Positions 1 to 9,274 of a stretch of 64,000 nucleotides of DNA are shown here, piece by piece. The notes under the pieces were generated by a model that was not told the origin of the DNA, did no database searches, and saw only the letters and a program-made list of their open reading frames with translations. How positions within the stretch are numbered: position 1 is the stretch's first letter; each line of letters begins with the position of its first letter. The position numbers and the translations under genes are program-made. This stretch comes from Opacimonas immobilis (GTDB taxonomy: Bacteria; Pseudomonadota; Gammaproteobacteria; Enterobacterales; Alteromonadaceae): NCBI RefSeq assembly GCF_048282545.1, contig NZ_CP182485.1, positions 1,550,001 to 1,614,000 of the forward strand. Direction: 5' to 3'.

Positions 1-1076
1 AGATTGTTTTAGGAACTGGCATGCAGACTCATACTGACGCTTATTCCGTTTCGCGTGCCTGTGCTACGAGTTTTCAATCTACAGTGAATGTTGCTGAGTC
101 AATTTTGCTTGGGAATATCGATATAGGTGTTGCGGGCGGCGCTGATTCGACCTCGGTCTCCCCCATTGGTGTAAGTAAAAAGCTAGGTCGAGCACTGGTC
201 GATCTGCAAAAAGCCAAAACATTTGGGCAACGCTGGCAGATTTTCAAGCGTTTAGGGCTTAAGGATTTAATACCGGTGCCGCCTGCGGTCGCAGAATATT
301 CTACGGGACTGAGCATGGGCGATACCGCAGAGCAGATGGCCAAGACTCATGGTATTACTCGAGCTGAGCAAGATGCACTCGCGCACCGTTCGCACACATT
401 GGCGGCGCAAAATTGGCGAGCGGGTCACATGACTCAAGAAGTCATGACAGCCTATCCTGAACCCTATAAAAAAGCCGTAACCCAAGATAATACAGTGCGC
501 ATGGATTCGGTCTTGGATTCATACGCCAAATTACGCCCGACGTTTGATCGACGCTATGGTTCAGTCACTGCAGGCAATGCGACGCCTTTAACAGACGGTG
601 CTTCGGCTGTTTTGCTGATGAATGAAAGCAAAGCCAAGGCATTGGGCTATGCACCTTTGGGATATATTAAAAGTTATGCTTTTGCCGCCATCGATGTGTG
701 GTCAGATATGTTAATGGGGCCTTCTTATGCGACGCCACTGGCACTTGCTCGAGCAGGAATGGCACTATCGGATCTGACTTTAATTGAAATCCATGAAGCA
801 TTTGCTGCCGTCGCATTAGCGAATATGAAGATGTTCGAGTCAGATAAATTTGCGCGTGAAAAGCTGGGTCGGGATAAAGCCATCGGCAGTATTGATATGG
901 ATAAGGTAAATGTACAGGGCAGTTCGATTGCTTATGGCCATCCATTTGCTGCTACGGGGACACGAATGATTACGCAAATGCTCAATGAATTACAACGACG
1001 TGGTGGGGGCACCGGATTGTTAACAGCTTGCGCTGCCGGTGGCCTCGGTGCCGCAATGATAGTGGAGACAGAATAA
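1..1076 (+). CDS. fadI: 3-ketoacyl-CoA thiolase FadI, 5' end missing
   Basis: Thiolase of the beta-oxidation trifunctional complex; it cleaves 3-ketoacyl-CoA to acetyl-CoA and a shortened acyl-CoA and works with FadJ. The frame is open from the window edge (before the first ATG at 21 it reads VLGTG), so the start lies upstream. The nucleophile cysteine is seen in SRACATSFQS near the beginning. The C-terminal catalytic motifs are present as EIHEAFAAV, the GHPFAATG loop and the CAAGGLGAA end. About 357 residues are visible, against roughly 436 for the family. The stop codon overlaps the fadJ start by one base (TAATG), so the two are translationally coupled. Choice of FadI over FadA rests on the insertions in the middle of the protein and on the FadJ partner. 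Confidence 0.95.
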   Translation, partial: IVLGTGMQTHTDAYSVSRACATSFQSTVNVAESILLGNIDIGVAGGADSTSVSPIGVSKKLGRALVDLQKAKTFGQRWQIFKRLGLKDLIPVPPAVAEYSTGLSMGDTAEQMAKTHGITRAEQDALAHRSHTLAAQNWRAGHMTQEVMTAYPEPYKKAVTQDNTVRMDSVLDSYAKLRPTFDRRYGSVTAGNATPLTDGASAVLLMNESKAKALGYAPLGYIKSYAFAAIDVWSDMLMGPSYATPLALARAGMALSDLTLIEIHEAFAAVALANMKMFESDKFAREKLGRDKAIGSIDMDKVNVQGSSIAYGHPFAATGTRMITQMLNELQRRGGGTGLLTACAAGGLGAAMIVETE

Positions 1077-3193
1077 TGAGTCAGGCATTTAGCATTCAAA
1101 AAAATGAAAACGGCGTTGCTATCGTCAGCATCGATGTGCCGAATGAAACGATGAACGTATTAAAAGCCGAGTTTTCAGAGCAAATCACTCAAGTGCTAGA
1201 TGATCTTGAGCAGGATAATTCGGTGCAAGGTGTGGTCGTCATCAGTGGCAAAGATAATTCGTTTGTTGCCGGTGCCGATGTCAGCATGCTCGAAGCGTGT
1301 CAAACGGCGCAACAGGCCACCTCCATAGCACGTGGCGGACAAGATATATTCGACCGTATTGAACAATTTGCCAAACCAGTGGTTGCGGCAATTCATGGAC
1401 CTGCACTAGGCGGTGGTTTAGAGCTCGCCTTGGCCTGTCATATTCGGGTCTGTTCCGATGACAGCAAGACCGTAATGGGCCTACCTGAAGTTCAGCTTGG
1501 TTTGCTTCCCGGCAGTGGTGGAACACAACGTTTACCAGCGCTGATCAGTGTGCAAAAAGCCATGACGATGATGCTTACCGGAAGTCAGCAACGACCGAAA
1601 CAAGCCCTAAAAGCCGGTATCGTAGACCATGTTGTACCGCGCAGTATTTTGTTAGAAAAAGCTCAAGAGCTCGCTCTGGCGGGTAAGCCCAAACGTCGTA
1701 AACCCAAGCTAACCCTCGTACAGAAACTATTAGAAAGAACTCCTATTGGCCGAAATGTCTTATTTAGTCAGGCGCGTAAGCAAACGTTAAAGAAAACTCA
1801 AGGTAACTATCCGGCTCCTATGGCCATTATCGATTGTATCGAGACGGGCTTGCGCAAAGGCCGACGCAAAGGTCTTGACATTGAGTCACAACAGTTTGGT
1901 GAATTAGTCATGACGAGTGAATCCAAAGCGTTACGCAGTGTGTTTTTTGCTACGACTGAAATGAAAAAGGAAACCGGTGTAGAGGGTGTTGAGCCGGCCA
2001 AGGTCAATAAAGTTGGGGTGTTAGGAGGAGGCTTAATGGGCGGTGGTATCGCCTATGTCACAGCAACCAAAGCTAAACTACCAGTACGCTTAAAAGACAT
2101 TGCACCGGAAGGGATCAAAAATGCCTTAAATATGGCTTATCAACTACTTAATAAGCGTGTGAAACGCAAAATTATGCGACATAGCGAAATGCAGGCCCAG
2201 ATGGCACGTATTACCGGTACGACCGATTACTCTGGATTTAAAGATGCTGATGTTGTGATTGAAGCGGTATTTGAAAACCTAGAACTCAAACAACAGATGG
2301 TCGCTGATGTCGAATCGCATTGTGCTGAGCATACGATTTTTGCATCGAATACTTCGTCTATTCCGATTGGAGATATCGCAGCCAAAGCTGTGCGTCCAGA
2401 GCAGGTAATAGGCCTACATTACTTCTCTCCAGTGGACAAGATGCCCTTAGCTGAAATCATTCCACATGCAGGCACTTCTCCTAAAACCATTGCGACAACG
2501 GTTGCTGTGGCAAAAGCGCAAGGCAAGACGCCAATAGTGGTAAAAGATGGAGCTGGTTTTTACGTGAATCGCATCTTAGCGCCTTACATGATTGAAGCCG
2601 CGCAAATGATCCTCAATGGTGAGCCCATTGATAAAATTGACCGAACCTTGGTCAAATTTGGCTTTCCAGTCGGCCCTGTTAAATTGTTAGATGAAGTGGG
2701 TATTGACGTTGGAACCAAGATTATTCCATTTTTACAAGCTCAATTCGGCGATCGGTTCATCTCACCTGATGCGTTTGCCAAGGTGTTAGACGACGATCGC
2801 AAAGGTAAGAAAAACAGCCGGGGCTTCTATGATTATTCAGCTCAGAGCAAAGGCAAAAACGTCGATAACGAGATTTATTCTTTGCTGAATATCACTCCCG
2901 ACGCACGTTTACAAAGCGAAGAAATTATCCAGCGCAGCGTGTATTTGCTTCTCAATGAAGCGGCGATGTGTTTGGATGAAGGGGTCATTCAATCTCCGCG
3001 CGATGGCGATATCGGTGCTATCTTTGGCATAGGCTTTCCGCCATTCACGGGAGGTCCATTCCGTTACATGGATAGCATAGGGATTGCGACATTAGTTGAA
3101 CGTTTAGAAGCGTTTGCTCGAGTGCATGGTGAGAAATTCACACCAGCACCAATTTTGGTCAAAATGTCAGCGGAAAATAGCACATTTTATTAA
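1076..3193 (+). CDS. fadJ: Fatty acid oxidation complex alpha subunit FadJ
   Basis: Bifunctional enoyl-CoA hydratase and 3-hydroxyacyl-CoA dehydrogenase, 705 residues, close to the usual length of about 710. The N-terminal crotonase domain has the oxyanion-hole segments VAGADVSML and GPALGGGLELALACH and the catalytic-glutamate region GLPEVQLGLLPGSGGTQRLP. The NAD-binding fold starts around residue 310 with VLGGGLMGGGIAY, followed by the dehydrogenase signature HYFSPVDKMPLAEII and GFYVNRIL. The reading frame is open upstream to 1028, but ATG at 1076 gives the family N-terminus (MSQAFSIQ) and overlaps the fadI stop, so I start there. No clear terminator follows; the next 150 bases are AT-rich. 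Confidence 0.96.
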   Translation: MSQAFSIQKNENGVAIVSIDVPNETMNVLKAEFSEQITQVLDDLEQDNSVQGVVVISGKDNSFVAGADVSMLEACQTAQQATSIARGGQDIFDRIEQFAKPVVAAIHGPALGGGLELALACHIRVCSDDSKTVMGLPEVQLGLLPGSGGTQRLPALISVQKAMTMMLTGSQQRPKQALKAGIVDHVVPRSILLEKAQELALAGKPKRRKPKLTLVQKLLERTPIGRNVLFSQARKQTLKKTQGNYPAPMAIIDCIETGLRKGRRKGLDIESQQFGELVMTSESKALRSVFFATTEMKKETGVEGVEPAKVNKVGVLGGGLMGGGIAYVTATKAKLPVRLKDIAPEGIKNALNMAYQLLNKRVKRKIMRHSEMQAQMARITGTTDYSGFKDADVVIEAVFENLELKQQMVADVESHCAEHTIFASNTSSIPIGDIAAKAVRPEQVIGLHYFSPVDKMPLAEIIPHAGTSPKTIATTVAVAKAQGKTPIVVKDGAGFYVNRILAPYMIEAAQMILNGEPIDKIDRTLVKFGFPVGPVKLLDEVGIDVGTKIIPFLQAQFGDRFISPDAFAKVLDDDRKGKKNSRGFYDYSAQSKGKNVDNEIYSLLNITPDARLQSEEIIQRSVYLLLNEAAMCLDEGVIQSPRDGDIGAIFGIGFPPFTGGPFRYMDSIGIATLVERLEAFARVHGEKFTPAPILVKMSAENSTFY

Positions 3194-3309
3194 TAATGAG
3201 TTAATTAAATGTAATTTTTGAAGGGTTTATTTGTTAAAATAATTAAAAGCCTTAAATGTAATCGATATCTTACATCAAAATAGCCTATAGTCTGCTTTTT
3301 CTTTGTTTA

Positions 3310-3334
3310 TTTCTGTCTTATAATGAGACAGAAA
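3310..3334 (+). promoter_or_regulatory. Inverted repeat around a -10 box
   Basis: Perfect 9-base arms TTTCTGTCT and AGACAGAAA enclose a 7-base loop that contains TATAAT. The repeat lies 16 bases before the start of the small membrane protein at 3351. The TATAAT is a plausible -10 box; no good -35 hexamer is visible 16-18 bases upstream. The palindrome could be an operator or simply an RNA hairpin. The rest of 3194-3350 is AT-rich with nothing else recognisable. Confidence 0.4.
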
Positions 3335-3350
3335 TTAATAGAGAAAGCAG

Positions 3351-3548
3351 ATGTTTTATATAATATTGTTGTTTTTGACATGTTCGCTGTATTTTTATAT
3401 TGAATCGTTCAAAAGTGCTCTTTCAGCACGTCGATGGGGAACGCTAGGTATCTTGTTGGGTCCAATGGCCATTCCAATGTTTATGATGGCGCAACACGTT
3501 GCGATGCGCAAAGCATCTGGATATAACAACCTTATTTTGAAAGCATAA
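3351..3548 (+). CDS. Small two-helix membrane protein, unknown
   Basis: 65 residues. I do not recognise a family. An N-terminal hydrophobic stretch (about residues 2-17, FYIILLFLTCSLYFYI) and a second one (about 32-48, TLGILLGPMAIPMFMM) are separated by a short basic stretch (SARRWG), which predicts a hairpin in the inner membrane. The start ATG lies 16 bases after a palindrome around TATAAT, and GAGAAAG about 6 bases upstream can serve as ribosome binding site. It is monocistronic, between fadJ and a convergent peptidase gene. A dedicated promoter and sensible topology favour a real gene. Confidence 0.6.
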   Translation: MFYIILLFLTCSLYFYIESFKSALSARRWGTLGILLGPMAIPMFMMAQHVAMRKASGYNNLILKA

Positions 3549-3571
3549 GTTTATTTTCTATAAACCTTCTA

Positions 3572-6136
3572 CTATTCGTTTATCTGAACCCACAAGTGTG
3601 GTGAGGTAAACGATAGTTTGCTGGCTAGTTCTGGATATTCCTCCATATTCGCTAATTCATCACAACGATCTACCATTTTTTGATTGAACTCTATTCCTTC
3701 AGGCTTGCCAAGCATCATCCAGAAGTAGTTTGCCTGGATGGAAAATTCGCATTGTGGGATCGCTAAACTTCGCTTTAGGTGCGGAAGGACGCTTTTGATG
3801 GTCTCCATATCTAGTTGCTCGTGACATTGCTTCACAAAAATCTCGATCAGCGCCTTTACTTTTTGTGAATCGTCATTGTGTACGACGTATAATAATATTC
3901 CAGGACAACCTTTGTGAGTCAAATAAGAAACATTGCATTCATAACCGAGTTGATGTTCTTGACGAATGAAGTTAAAAAAAGCGTTCTGCAACAACATTGA
4001 TACGATCATCCAATCAATATGCTCATAGATATTCGAAGTTGTCGAATAAAGAAGGCAACCAGTGTAAGTGTGTTCGACGTGATTTTGTTTGGCTTTAAAT
4101 CGAAGTGAAAGGCATTGCTTGACGAGCGGATTTTGTGCACTTGTGGTATGCATGTAGGGGGCGCTTGGACTCAAAACACCTGATAATTTCTGAATAAAAT
4201 CATCACTATAGCTTCCGTAAACCATGATTTCTGATTTCGCTAGGGCAAAAAAATTCTTTAGCGATATTTCAGCTTGCTGTGGCTCAAGAGCTAATAAAGC
4301 CGTCTGTTTCTCTGCCGCAGAAAGTTGTGGGGAGAAGGTTTGGGCAATCGCGTTCAGTGCAAAGGACTCAATATTCTGTATATCAGAAGTATTCAGGTTT
4401 TGGTAAACATGTTGCTTTAATTGTTGCCATTGAGCCGGGGCTAATTGTGTAAATATGTTGGTTTGAGTCATGACACTGAGCAAGTGATTAACTAAGTTAT
4501 TTGCAATATCAAGCGGCGCGCGAAAATGTAAGGTCATCCCGTGTTGTTGAGCGTAGAATCGTACCTGACAGCCAAGTGCTTGGGCACAAAATTGAATAAA
4601 TTGTGGTGTTGTTGTCAGATACGCGATCGATAACTTAATCGCAAGTTGACAGGCTAAAGACAAATCAGCGTGATTCAATCCTATATAACACTCGGTTAAT
4701 TGTGCCGCATGCTCGGCATGGATAGCAGTCACCCCGACTTGATCTGAAATATGCTCTTTTATCACAGGTCCCGTTGCAGCAGAGTTCGTCAATAGTGGAT
4801 TTAAAAAATAAAACTTCAACGCCTCATCTTGACATAGTTGGTCATTTACCAGGTTGGGTACGTTCAAATCTTCAATTTGATAGCGAGTTTTGTAATATGG
4901 AGTCACATAAATTGGGTGTTGTTCAACCCCACATTCTTCTGAGGAACATATAAATAACACTCGAGCGCGTGATGTAATGCACTGATTTACGATATCCTGA
5001 GTGGCTTTTAGCAGCGCTGAATTTATTGGCTGTGTGCATGAGGCTAGTTGGTTTATTGCAGCGAACCTACTGCGTGTTTTTTGGACTTGGTACCAATAAA
5101 CGTCAGGTGCAGTAACCAAGTTAATGTGTTCAAATAGCTTAAATATGACAGAAATAATACGAGTGCGTTGTAATACGCCTTTTGCACTAAGCGAAAGGTG
5201 CAAGTTGAGACCAATATGTGATGGGATCGCTTGGTTTTTCTCTAGGTGGAACCGAGTGATCAAACCTTGTTGTTGTAACTGGGTAAGGCAAAAATTGGGA
5301 GGGGAATAATTTATGATCCAAAGCAACAGTTCAATAGCCTCATTACTCTGGGTTTCAATGACAAAGTGAACAATCAACTTTGGCATCGATGTGGGTAGAT
5401 CAATGCGAATCAAACGTTGACATTCATCTTCAGTGAAAGCCGGTGGTAATTCAGGTTCTTTATGCCCTCTAATGAATGTCGGACACATTTCAGAGCTCAG
5501 CAATGATGCATGAATTTGTTGAGAGATAACATTGTTGAGAGCGTCTGAAACCACAGGGACATAACAGGTAAATTGCAAAAGACTAATGGCTCGTTTTAAC
5601 CATTGGTCAATGTATTGAGTGAGTTGCTGTTCGGATAGTTGGGCAAAGGTTTCAGCATTACCGGTACTGAATTTTGTGAAAGGATGCTTGGGGTTACAAG
5701 TAACCTTATCCACTTCTTGTAAGCGCCTAATTGGATCATTGCTACCGTGACTAAACTCTTGTGCAATGGTGTTGATTTCCAGAGAAACAATATTCGCCTC
5801 AACAGTAAAATGAGTTAAGTAGTTAATAAATAGTTCAAGAATTTTGGGTATTTCTGATTCGTTACAAAGCACATCAAATACCACTTCGCAGGGGCTTGTC
5901 TTAGCTGATGGCGCCTGTCCATATTGGGTAAAAAGGGTATTCAATCCATCCACATCAGAATTGCCACGCATCAGCAAGTGTTCACACAAATGCGCCAAAC
6001 CAGGACAATCACTCGGATCGCTAAAGTACCCAGACATAATACTAATGGACACACCACTTTGTTGCGCTTGGACTATTCTTAAATGACGGGAATCAAATGT
6101 ATTCACAGTTGTAAATACCCATATTGTGAGTGGCAA
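3572..6136 (-). CDS. M16 (insulinase/pitrilysin) family zinc peptidase
   Basis: 854-residue protein with the inverted zinc motif HLCEH at about residues 49-53, preceded by the usual glycine stretch (SGYFSDPSDCPGLA). The third zinc ligand is most likely E127 in the E-x6-E pattern EINTIAQEF, 74 residues after the second histidine, as in pitrilysin. A second half without HxxEH (from about residue 430) looks like the inactive M16 repeat and carries the substrate-binding-type segment RQEHQLGYECNVSYL. No signal peptide is visible, so it is probably cytoplasmic, unlike periplasmic pitrilysin, and somewhat shorter than the 930-960 residues of that enzyme. Monocistronic and convergent with the 65-residue gene. 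Substrate unknown. Confidence 0.85.
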   Translation of the reverse strand: MPLTIWVFTTVNTFDSRHLRIVQAQQSGVSISIMSGYFSDPSDCPGLAHLCEHLLMRGNSDVDGLNTLFTQYGQAPSAKTSPCEVVFDVLCNESEIPKILELFINYLTHFTVEANIVSLEINTIAQEFSHGSNDPIRRLQEVDKVTCNPKHPFTKFSTGNAETFAQLSEQQLTQYIDQWLKRAISLLQFTCYVPVVSDALNNVISQQIHASLLSSEMCPTFIRGHKEPELPPAFTEDECQRLIRIDLPTSMPKLIVHFVIETQSNEAIELLLWIINYSPPNFCLTQLQQQGLITRFHLEKNQAIPSHIGLNLHLSLSAKGVLQRTRIISVIFKLFEHINLVTAPDVYWYQVQKTRSRFAAINQLASCTQPINSALLKATQDIVNQCITSRARVLFICSSEECGVEQHPIYVTPYYKTRYQIEDLNVPNLVNDQLCQDEALKFYFLNPLLTNSAATGPVIKEHISDQVGVTAIHAEHAAQLTECYIGLNHADLSLACQLAIKLSIAYLTTTPQFIQFCAQALGCQVRFYAQQHGMTLHFRAPLDIANNLVNHLLSVMTQTNIFTQLAPAQWQQLKQHVYQNLNTSDIQNIESFALNAIAQTFSPQLSAAEKQTALLALEPQQAEISLKNFFALAKSEIMVYGSYSDDFIQKLSGVLSPSAPYMHTTSAQNPLVKQCLSLRFKAKQNHVEHTYTGCLLYSTTSNIYEHIDWMIVSMLLQNAFFNFIRQEHQLGYECNVSYLTHKGCPGILLYVVHNDDSQKVKALIEIFVKQCHEQLDMETIKSVLPHLKRSLAIPQCEFSIQANYFWMMLGKPEGIEFNQKMVDRCDELANMEEYPELASKLSFTSPHLWVQINE

Positions 6137-6213
6137 TGATATCTTACAGCACTGAACAAAAATGCCTGATACTGAAGTCTATAGGTATAAAGTATCAGTT
6201 TTGTACTGGAAAG

Positions 6214-6234
6214 CACACTGGTATAATCAGTGTG
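6214..6234 (+). promoter_or_regulatory. sixA promoter with -10 inside an inverted repeat
   Basis: TATAAT at 6222-6227 lies between perfect 7-base arms CACACTG and CAGTGTG. A weak -35 (TTTGTA, 6199-6204) is 17 bases upstream. The site is 23 bases before the sixA start and in the gap between the divergent M16 peptidase gene and sixA. The palindrome over the -10 box could be a repressor site. Confidence 0.45.
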
Positions 6235-6256
6235 GTTGATATTAATAGGTTTGTCC

Positions 6257-6739
6257 ATGAAAGTTTTTGTGATGCGACATGGTGATGCGCATCTGGCTGC
6301 AGGTTCTGATATGCAGCGTCCTTTGTCCCCCATTGGTGAAAGCGAAGCCGCTCATGCAACAGCTTGGTTGCGTGAATTCTATTTTGCTGAACGTCCCAAT
6401 ATCGATTATGCGATGGTTTCACCTTATTTGCGGACCAAGCAAACCTTTACCAAAATCACAGAGCAATTTACTGTCACGCGTACCGAATACACACGAGACA
6501 TTATTCCCTCCGCTTCGGCTGCCATTGCACATGATTATATGGATACGGTGTTGTCACTCCATCCAGAAATCAATAATGTATTATTGGTGGCTCATATGCC
6601 ATTTGTTAGTTACTTTGTGGAATCCCTGACACAGTTGACACCGCCACTTTTTGCTACAGCCTCCATCGCTGTGATTGAATATGATAAATCTCTTTCTAAA
6701 GGTCATATGTTGGAGCATAAACAAGCATATTTCACTTAA
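6257..6739 (+). CDS. sixA: Phosphohistidine phosphatase SixA
   Basis: Histidine phosphatase superfamily, 160 residues, the usual SixA length. The catalytic RHG motif is at the extreme N-terminus (MKVFVMRHGDAH), the pattern LSPIGESEA follows, and the second active-site histidine is in LLVAHMPFVSYF. SixA enzymes remove phosphate from histidine phosphotransfer domains and, in E. coli, from the nitrogen phosphotransferase protein NPr. The frame is open nine codons further upstream, but ATG at 6257 gives the family N-terminus. Its promoter is the palindromic one just upstream. Confidence 0.9.
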   Translation: MKVFVMRHGDAHLAAGSDMQRPLSPIGESEAAHATAWLREFYFAERPNIDYAMVSPYLRTKQTFTKITEQFTVTRTEYTRDIIPSASAAIAHDYMDTVLSLHPEINNVLLVAHMPFVSYFVESLTQLTPPLFATASIAVIEYDKSLSKGHMLEHKQAYFT

Positions 6740-6795
6740 GATTTGACTGATTAGACCGATAAAAGAATATCTACTTCAATGTGAGGGTGCCATGG

Positions 6796-7020
6796 ATGGG
6801 ACCAAAAAAATCGTTACCAACTCAGATCAAAGATATACTTCGCTACCATGCAAACCGCAAAGACTTTGCTGAAGATGAAGAGTATTTCTCATTGATGCGA
6901 GACTTAGGTGAGTTGGACGAAAAAGTCCACAATGTGAAAAGGCAAATCTTGTCCAACCGCAAAGCGAAAGAGCAGGCCAAGCAGTTTCAAAAACGTCTTT
7001 TTAACACGCCTGCCGACTAA
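6796..7020 (+). CDS. Small charged helical protein, unknown
   Basis: 74 residues from ATG 6796, which has GAGGG eight bases upstream; an in-frame GTG at 6781 would add five residues. The protein is rich in Lys, Glu and Arg, with no cysteine and no membrane segment, and the second half (LGELDEKVHNVKRQILSNRK) should form a long helix or coiled coil. I do not recognise a family. It follows sixA by 56 bases and may be cotranscribed. Its stop overlaps the stop of the convergent yfjD gene by four bases. Confidence 0.6.
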   Translation: MGPKKSLPTQIKDILRYHANRKDFAEDEEYFSLMRDLGELDEKVHNVKRQILSNRKAKEQAKQFQKRLFNTPAD

Positions 7021-8300
7021 TCATTCGTTTCTGGAGGGTTATAAAAAAGTGGGATTACTCTAACGGTTTCAATCATATTTTCTGACCAATCAACAATCTC
7101 GACAGGGTAGCCATTTATTCTAAGAGATAAGCGATGCTCTGGTAGAGTTTGCAGGATCTCAAGGATCAAACCATTCATTGTTTTCGGCCCATCGGTCGGG
7201 AAAGACCAGCCCATTTCCTTGTTCAAATCTCGCAAGTTAGTACTACCATCTACCAAGATGCTACCATCTTGTTGTTTGTTCGTTTGTTTATGATGGTCCG
7301 GCACCATGTTAGTGGTAAAGTCGCCGATGATTTCTTCCAGGATATCTTCAAGTGTTACCAGACCTTGAATATCCCCATATTCATCGACCACTAAGCCTAT
7401 GCGTTCACGCTCGGCTTGGAATTTGTACATTAGCTTGTGTAAAGGCGTTGAATCCGGTGTGTAGTAGATTTCTTTTACTGCGCGTAACAGGGTCGCTTTA
7501 CTAAATTGTTCCTTAGAGAGCAATCTAAGCGCATCACGAACGTGAATAAAACCAACGGCATCATCTATGGTATCCCGGTACAGTAGTACTCTAGTGTGGT
7601 TTGCATAGGTTAACTGCTTGGCAATATCTTTCCACTCATCGTTGATATCAATTGCAAAGATATCATTGCGCGGCACCATGATATCTTCTGCGGTCACATG
7701 TTCTAATTCCAAAATGCTTAAGAGCATGTCTTGGTGTTTTTTGGGGATTAAATTCCCCGCTTCATACACGACGGTTCTCAGTTCTTCCGTACTCAGTTCG
7801 TCCCCTGAGGCATTGGTTGGATTGATTTTGAAAATCGCCAAAATACCGTTAGTGATCCCGTTTACTACCATCACAAACGGAAACAGCAAATACATTAAAG
7901 GTTTGAGTAAAAATGAAGATGGAAAGGCGATTTTTTCAGGATATAAAGCTGCCAGTGTTTTTGGCGTAACTTCAGCAAAAACCAATACAATTAACGTTAG
8001 AGCAAAGGTCGCAATAGCAATCCCTACATCGCCGAATAAACGCAGACCGATCACCGTGGCTATCGCTGAAGCGGCAATATTGACGAGGTTATTACCAATC
8101 AAAATTAAACCAATTAATCGGTCTGGGCGATCTAACAAATTTTGTACGCGTTTCGCTGTGCGATGGCCTTCATTAGTAAGGTGCTTCAAACGGTAGCGAT
8201 TGAGCGACATCATGCCAGTTTCAGAACTGGAAAAATACGCCGAACACAAAATTAATAAACCAAGAATAATAAATAAAGTACTGGTTGCGATACTGTCCAA
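7017..8300 (-). CDS. yfjD: CorB/YfjD-type CNNM membrane protein with CBS domains
   Basis: 427 residues. The N-terminal DUF21/CNNM membrane domain (about 1-180) has the conserved SSSETGMMSLNRYRLKHL segment and three or four hydrophobic helices. A pair of CBS domains follows (about 205-335: EDIMVPRNDIFAIDI, RIGLVVDEYGDIQGLVTLED) and then the C-terminal CorC/HlyC domain. This family is tied to magnesium and cobalt efflux or resistance (CorB/CorC). The order yfjD-ypjD beside ffh matches E. coli, which supports the name. The stop codon overlaps the convergent small gene. Only 12 bases separate it from ypjD, so the two form one transcription unit. Confidence 0.92.
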   Translation of the reverse strand: MDSIATSTLFIILGLLILCSAYFSSSETGMMSLNRYRLKHLTNEGHRTAKRVQNLLDRPDRLIGLILIGNNLVNIAASAIATVIGLRLFGDVGIAIATFALTLIVLVFAEVTPKTLAALYPEKIAFPSSFLLKPLMYLLFPFVMVVNGITNGILAIFKINPTNASGDELSTEELRTVVYEAGNLIPKKHQDMLLSILELEHVTAEDIMVPRNDIFAIDINDEWKDIAKQLTYANHTRVLLYRDTIDDAVGFIHVRDALRLLSKEQFSKATLLRAVKEIYYTPDSTPLHKLMYKFQAERERIGLVVDEYGDIQGLVTLEDILEEIIGDFTTNMVPDHHKQTNKQQDGSILVDGSTNLRDLNKEMGWSFPTDGPKTMNGLILEILQTLPEHRLSLRINGYPVEIVDWSENMIETVRVIPLFYNPPETND

Positions 8301-8312
8301 AAAAGCAAGCCT

Positions 8313-9110
8313 CTACAAAAGAAATTCACGAACAAAACGACTGCCAAAGTATCCGATGGTCAATAATATGACTCCGATAGCCGTCAGAGTAGTTAGGTGT
8401 TTGGTACTCAAGCCAATGCGAGTATGTAAGACTAATGCGGTAAAAAATACCAATAATGCAATCAAACTCAATACGGTTTTGTGAGCATGTTGTTGGGTAA
8501 GCATCGATGCCGATGTTGCAAATCCTGAAAATAGGGCAAATGCTAATAAAATACTGCCTAATCCAATGAGGCGATAGACCCAGGTTTCAACTTGTAGCAG
8601 AGGGGGCAAGCCACTTAGAGACAGTGCTTTGCTTTTGAGCTGTTTGTGGATAAAACGCATTTGGTAGGCATATAAAAGGGCGACCACAACACAGCCATAA
8701 GCAGTTAACGACAATATAATATGCAAAATAGAGCCTGCTGTCAGTGTGCCTATGACAGGTTGAGTATTGGGTGGTAAGAGCATGAGTAGCGCACACAAAG
8801 CACCAAACCCAAGGGTCACGGGCAGTAGAGTTAAATTGCCCAATAATCTACCAACAACAAGCAAAACCACGACCATACACCAGGCTAGCAAGTTCGCAAT
8901 ATTGACCATGCTCAAGTTTGCTTCACTTGGATGAAATAAAATTGTGTTTAAGAGGTATCCGTGAGCGCTTAAGGCGATAAAGATGAAACTGTATATGATG
9001 CCGGATTGGATAGGCCATGGATGTGATTTGACTGACATCGTTTGTTGCGCATACATAAAAGCGCCTGCAGCATAAGCCAGCGCTGTACACAGCAATAAAA
9101 TACTGGTCAT
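8313..9110 (-). CDS. ypjD: CcsA/HemX-like inner membrane protein YpjD
   Basis: 265-residue polytopic membrane protein of the cytochrome c assembly (CcsA) superfamily, with about eight hydrophobic segments such as LLAWCMVVVLLVVGRLLGNL and LHIILSLTAYGCVVVALLYA. In CcsA-like proteins the histidines near the membrane surface bind or pass haem; for YpjD the role is not settled. The ORF is open to 9173, but ATG 9110 is preceded by TGAGGATGTT and gives a sensible membrane N-terminus (MTSILLLCTALAYAAG). It is divergent from ffh and upstream of yfjD, as in enterobacteria. Confidence 0.88.
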   Translation of the reverse strand: MTSILLLCTALAYAAGAFMYAQQTMSVKSHPWPIQSGIIYSFIFIALSAHGYLLNTILFHPSEANLSMVNIANLLAWCMVVVLLVVGRLLGNLTLLPVTLGFGALCALLMLLPPNTQPVIGTLTAGSILHIILSLTAYGCVVVALLYAYQMRFIHKQLKSKALSLSGLPPLLQVETWVYRLIGLGSILLAFALFSGFATSASMLTQQHAHKTVLSLIALLVFFTALVLHTRIGLSTKHLTTLTAIGVILLTIGYFGSRFVREFLL

Positions 9111-9274
9111 AACATCCTCAAAAAGGGCTGCACAATCAAAAGTTGAACTTGCAAGCCTACAAAAAAGCCACATTAATACTAATAATGCAGTAATATACCT
9201 TAACTTGTCGTTAGGTAAAACGGTATAATACAGTTAATTTATCATTTAATTGAAGCACAGAGCAAGGTGGCGCA

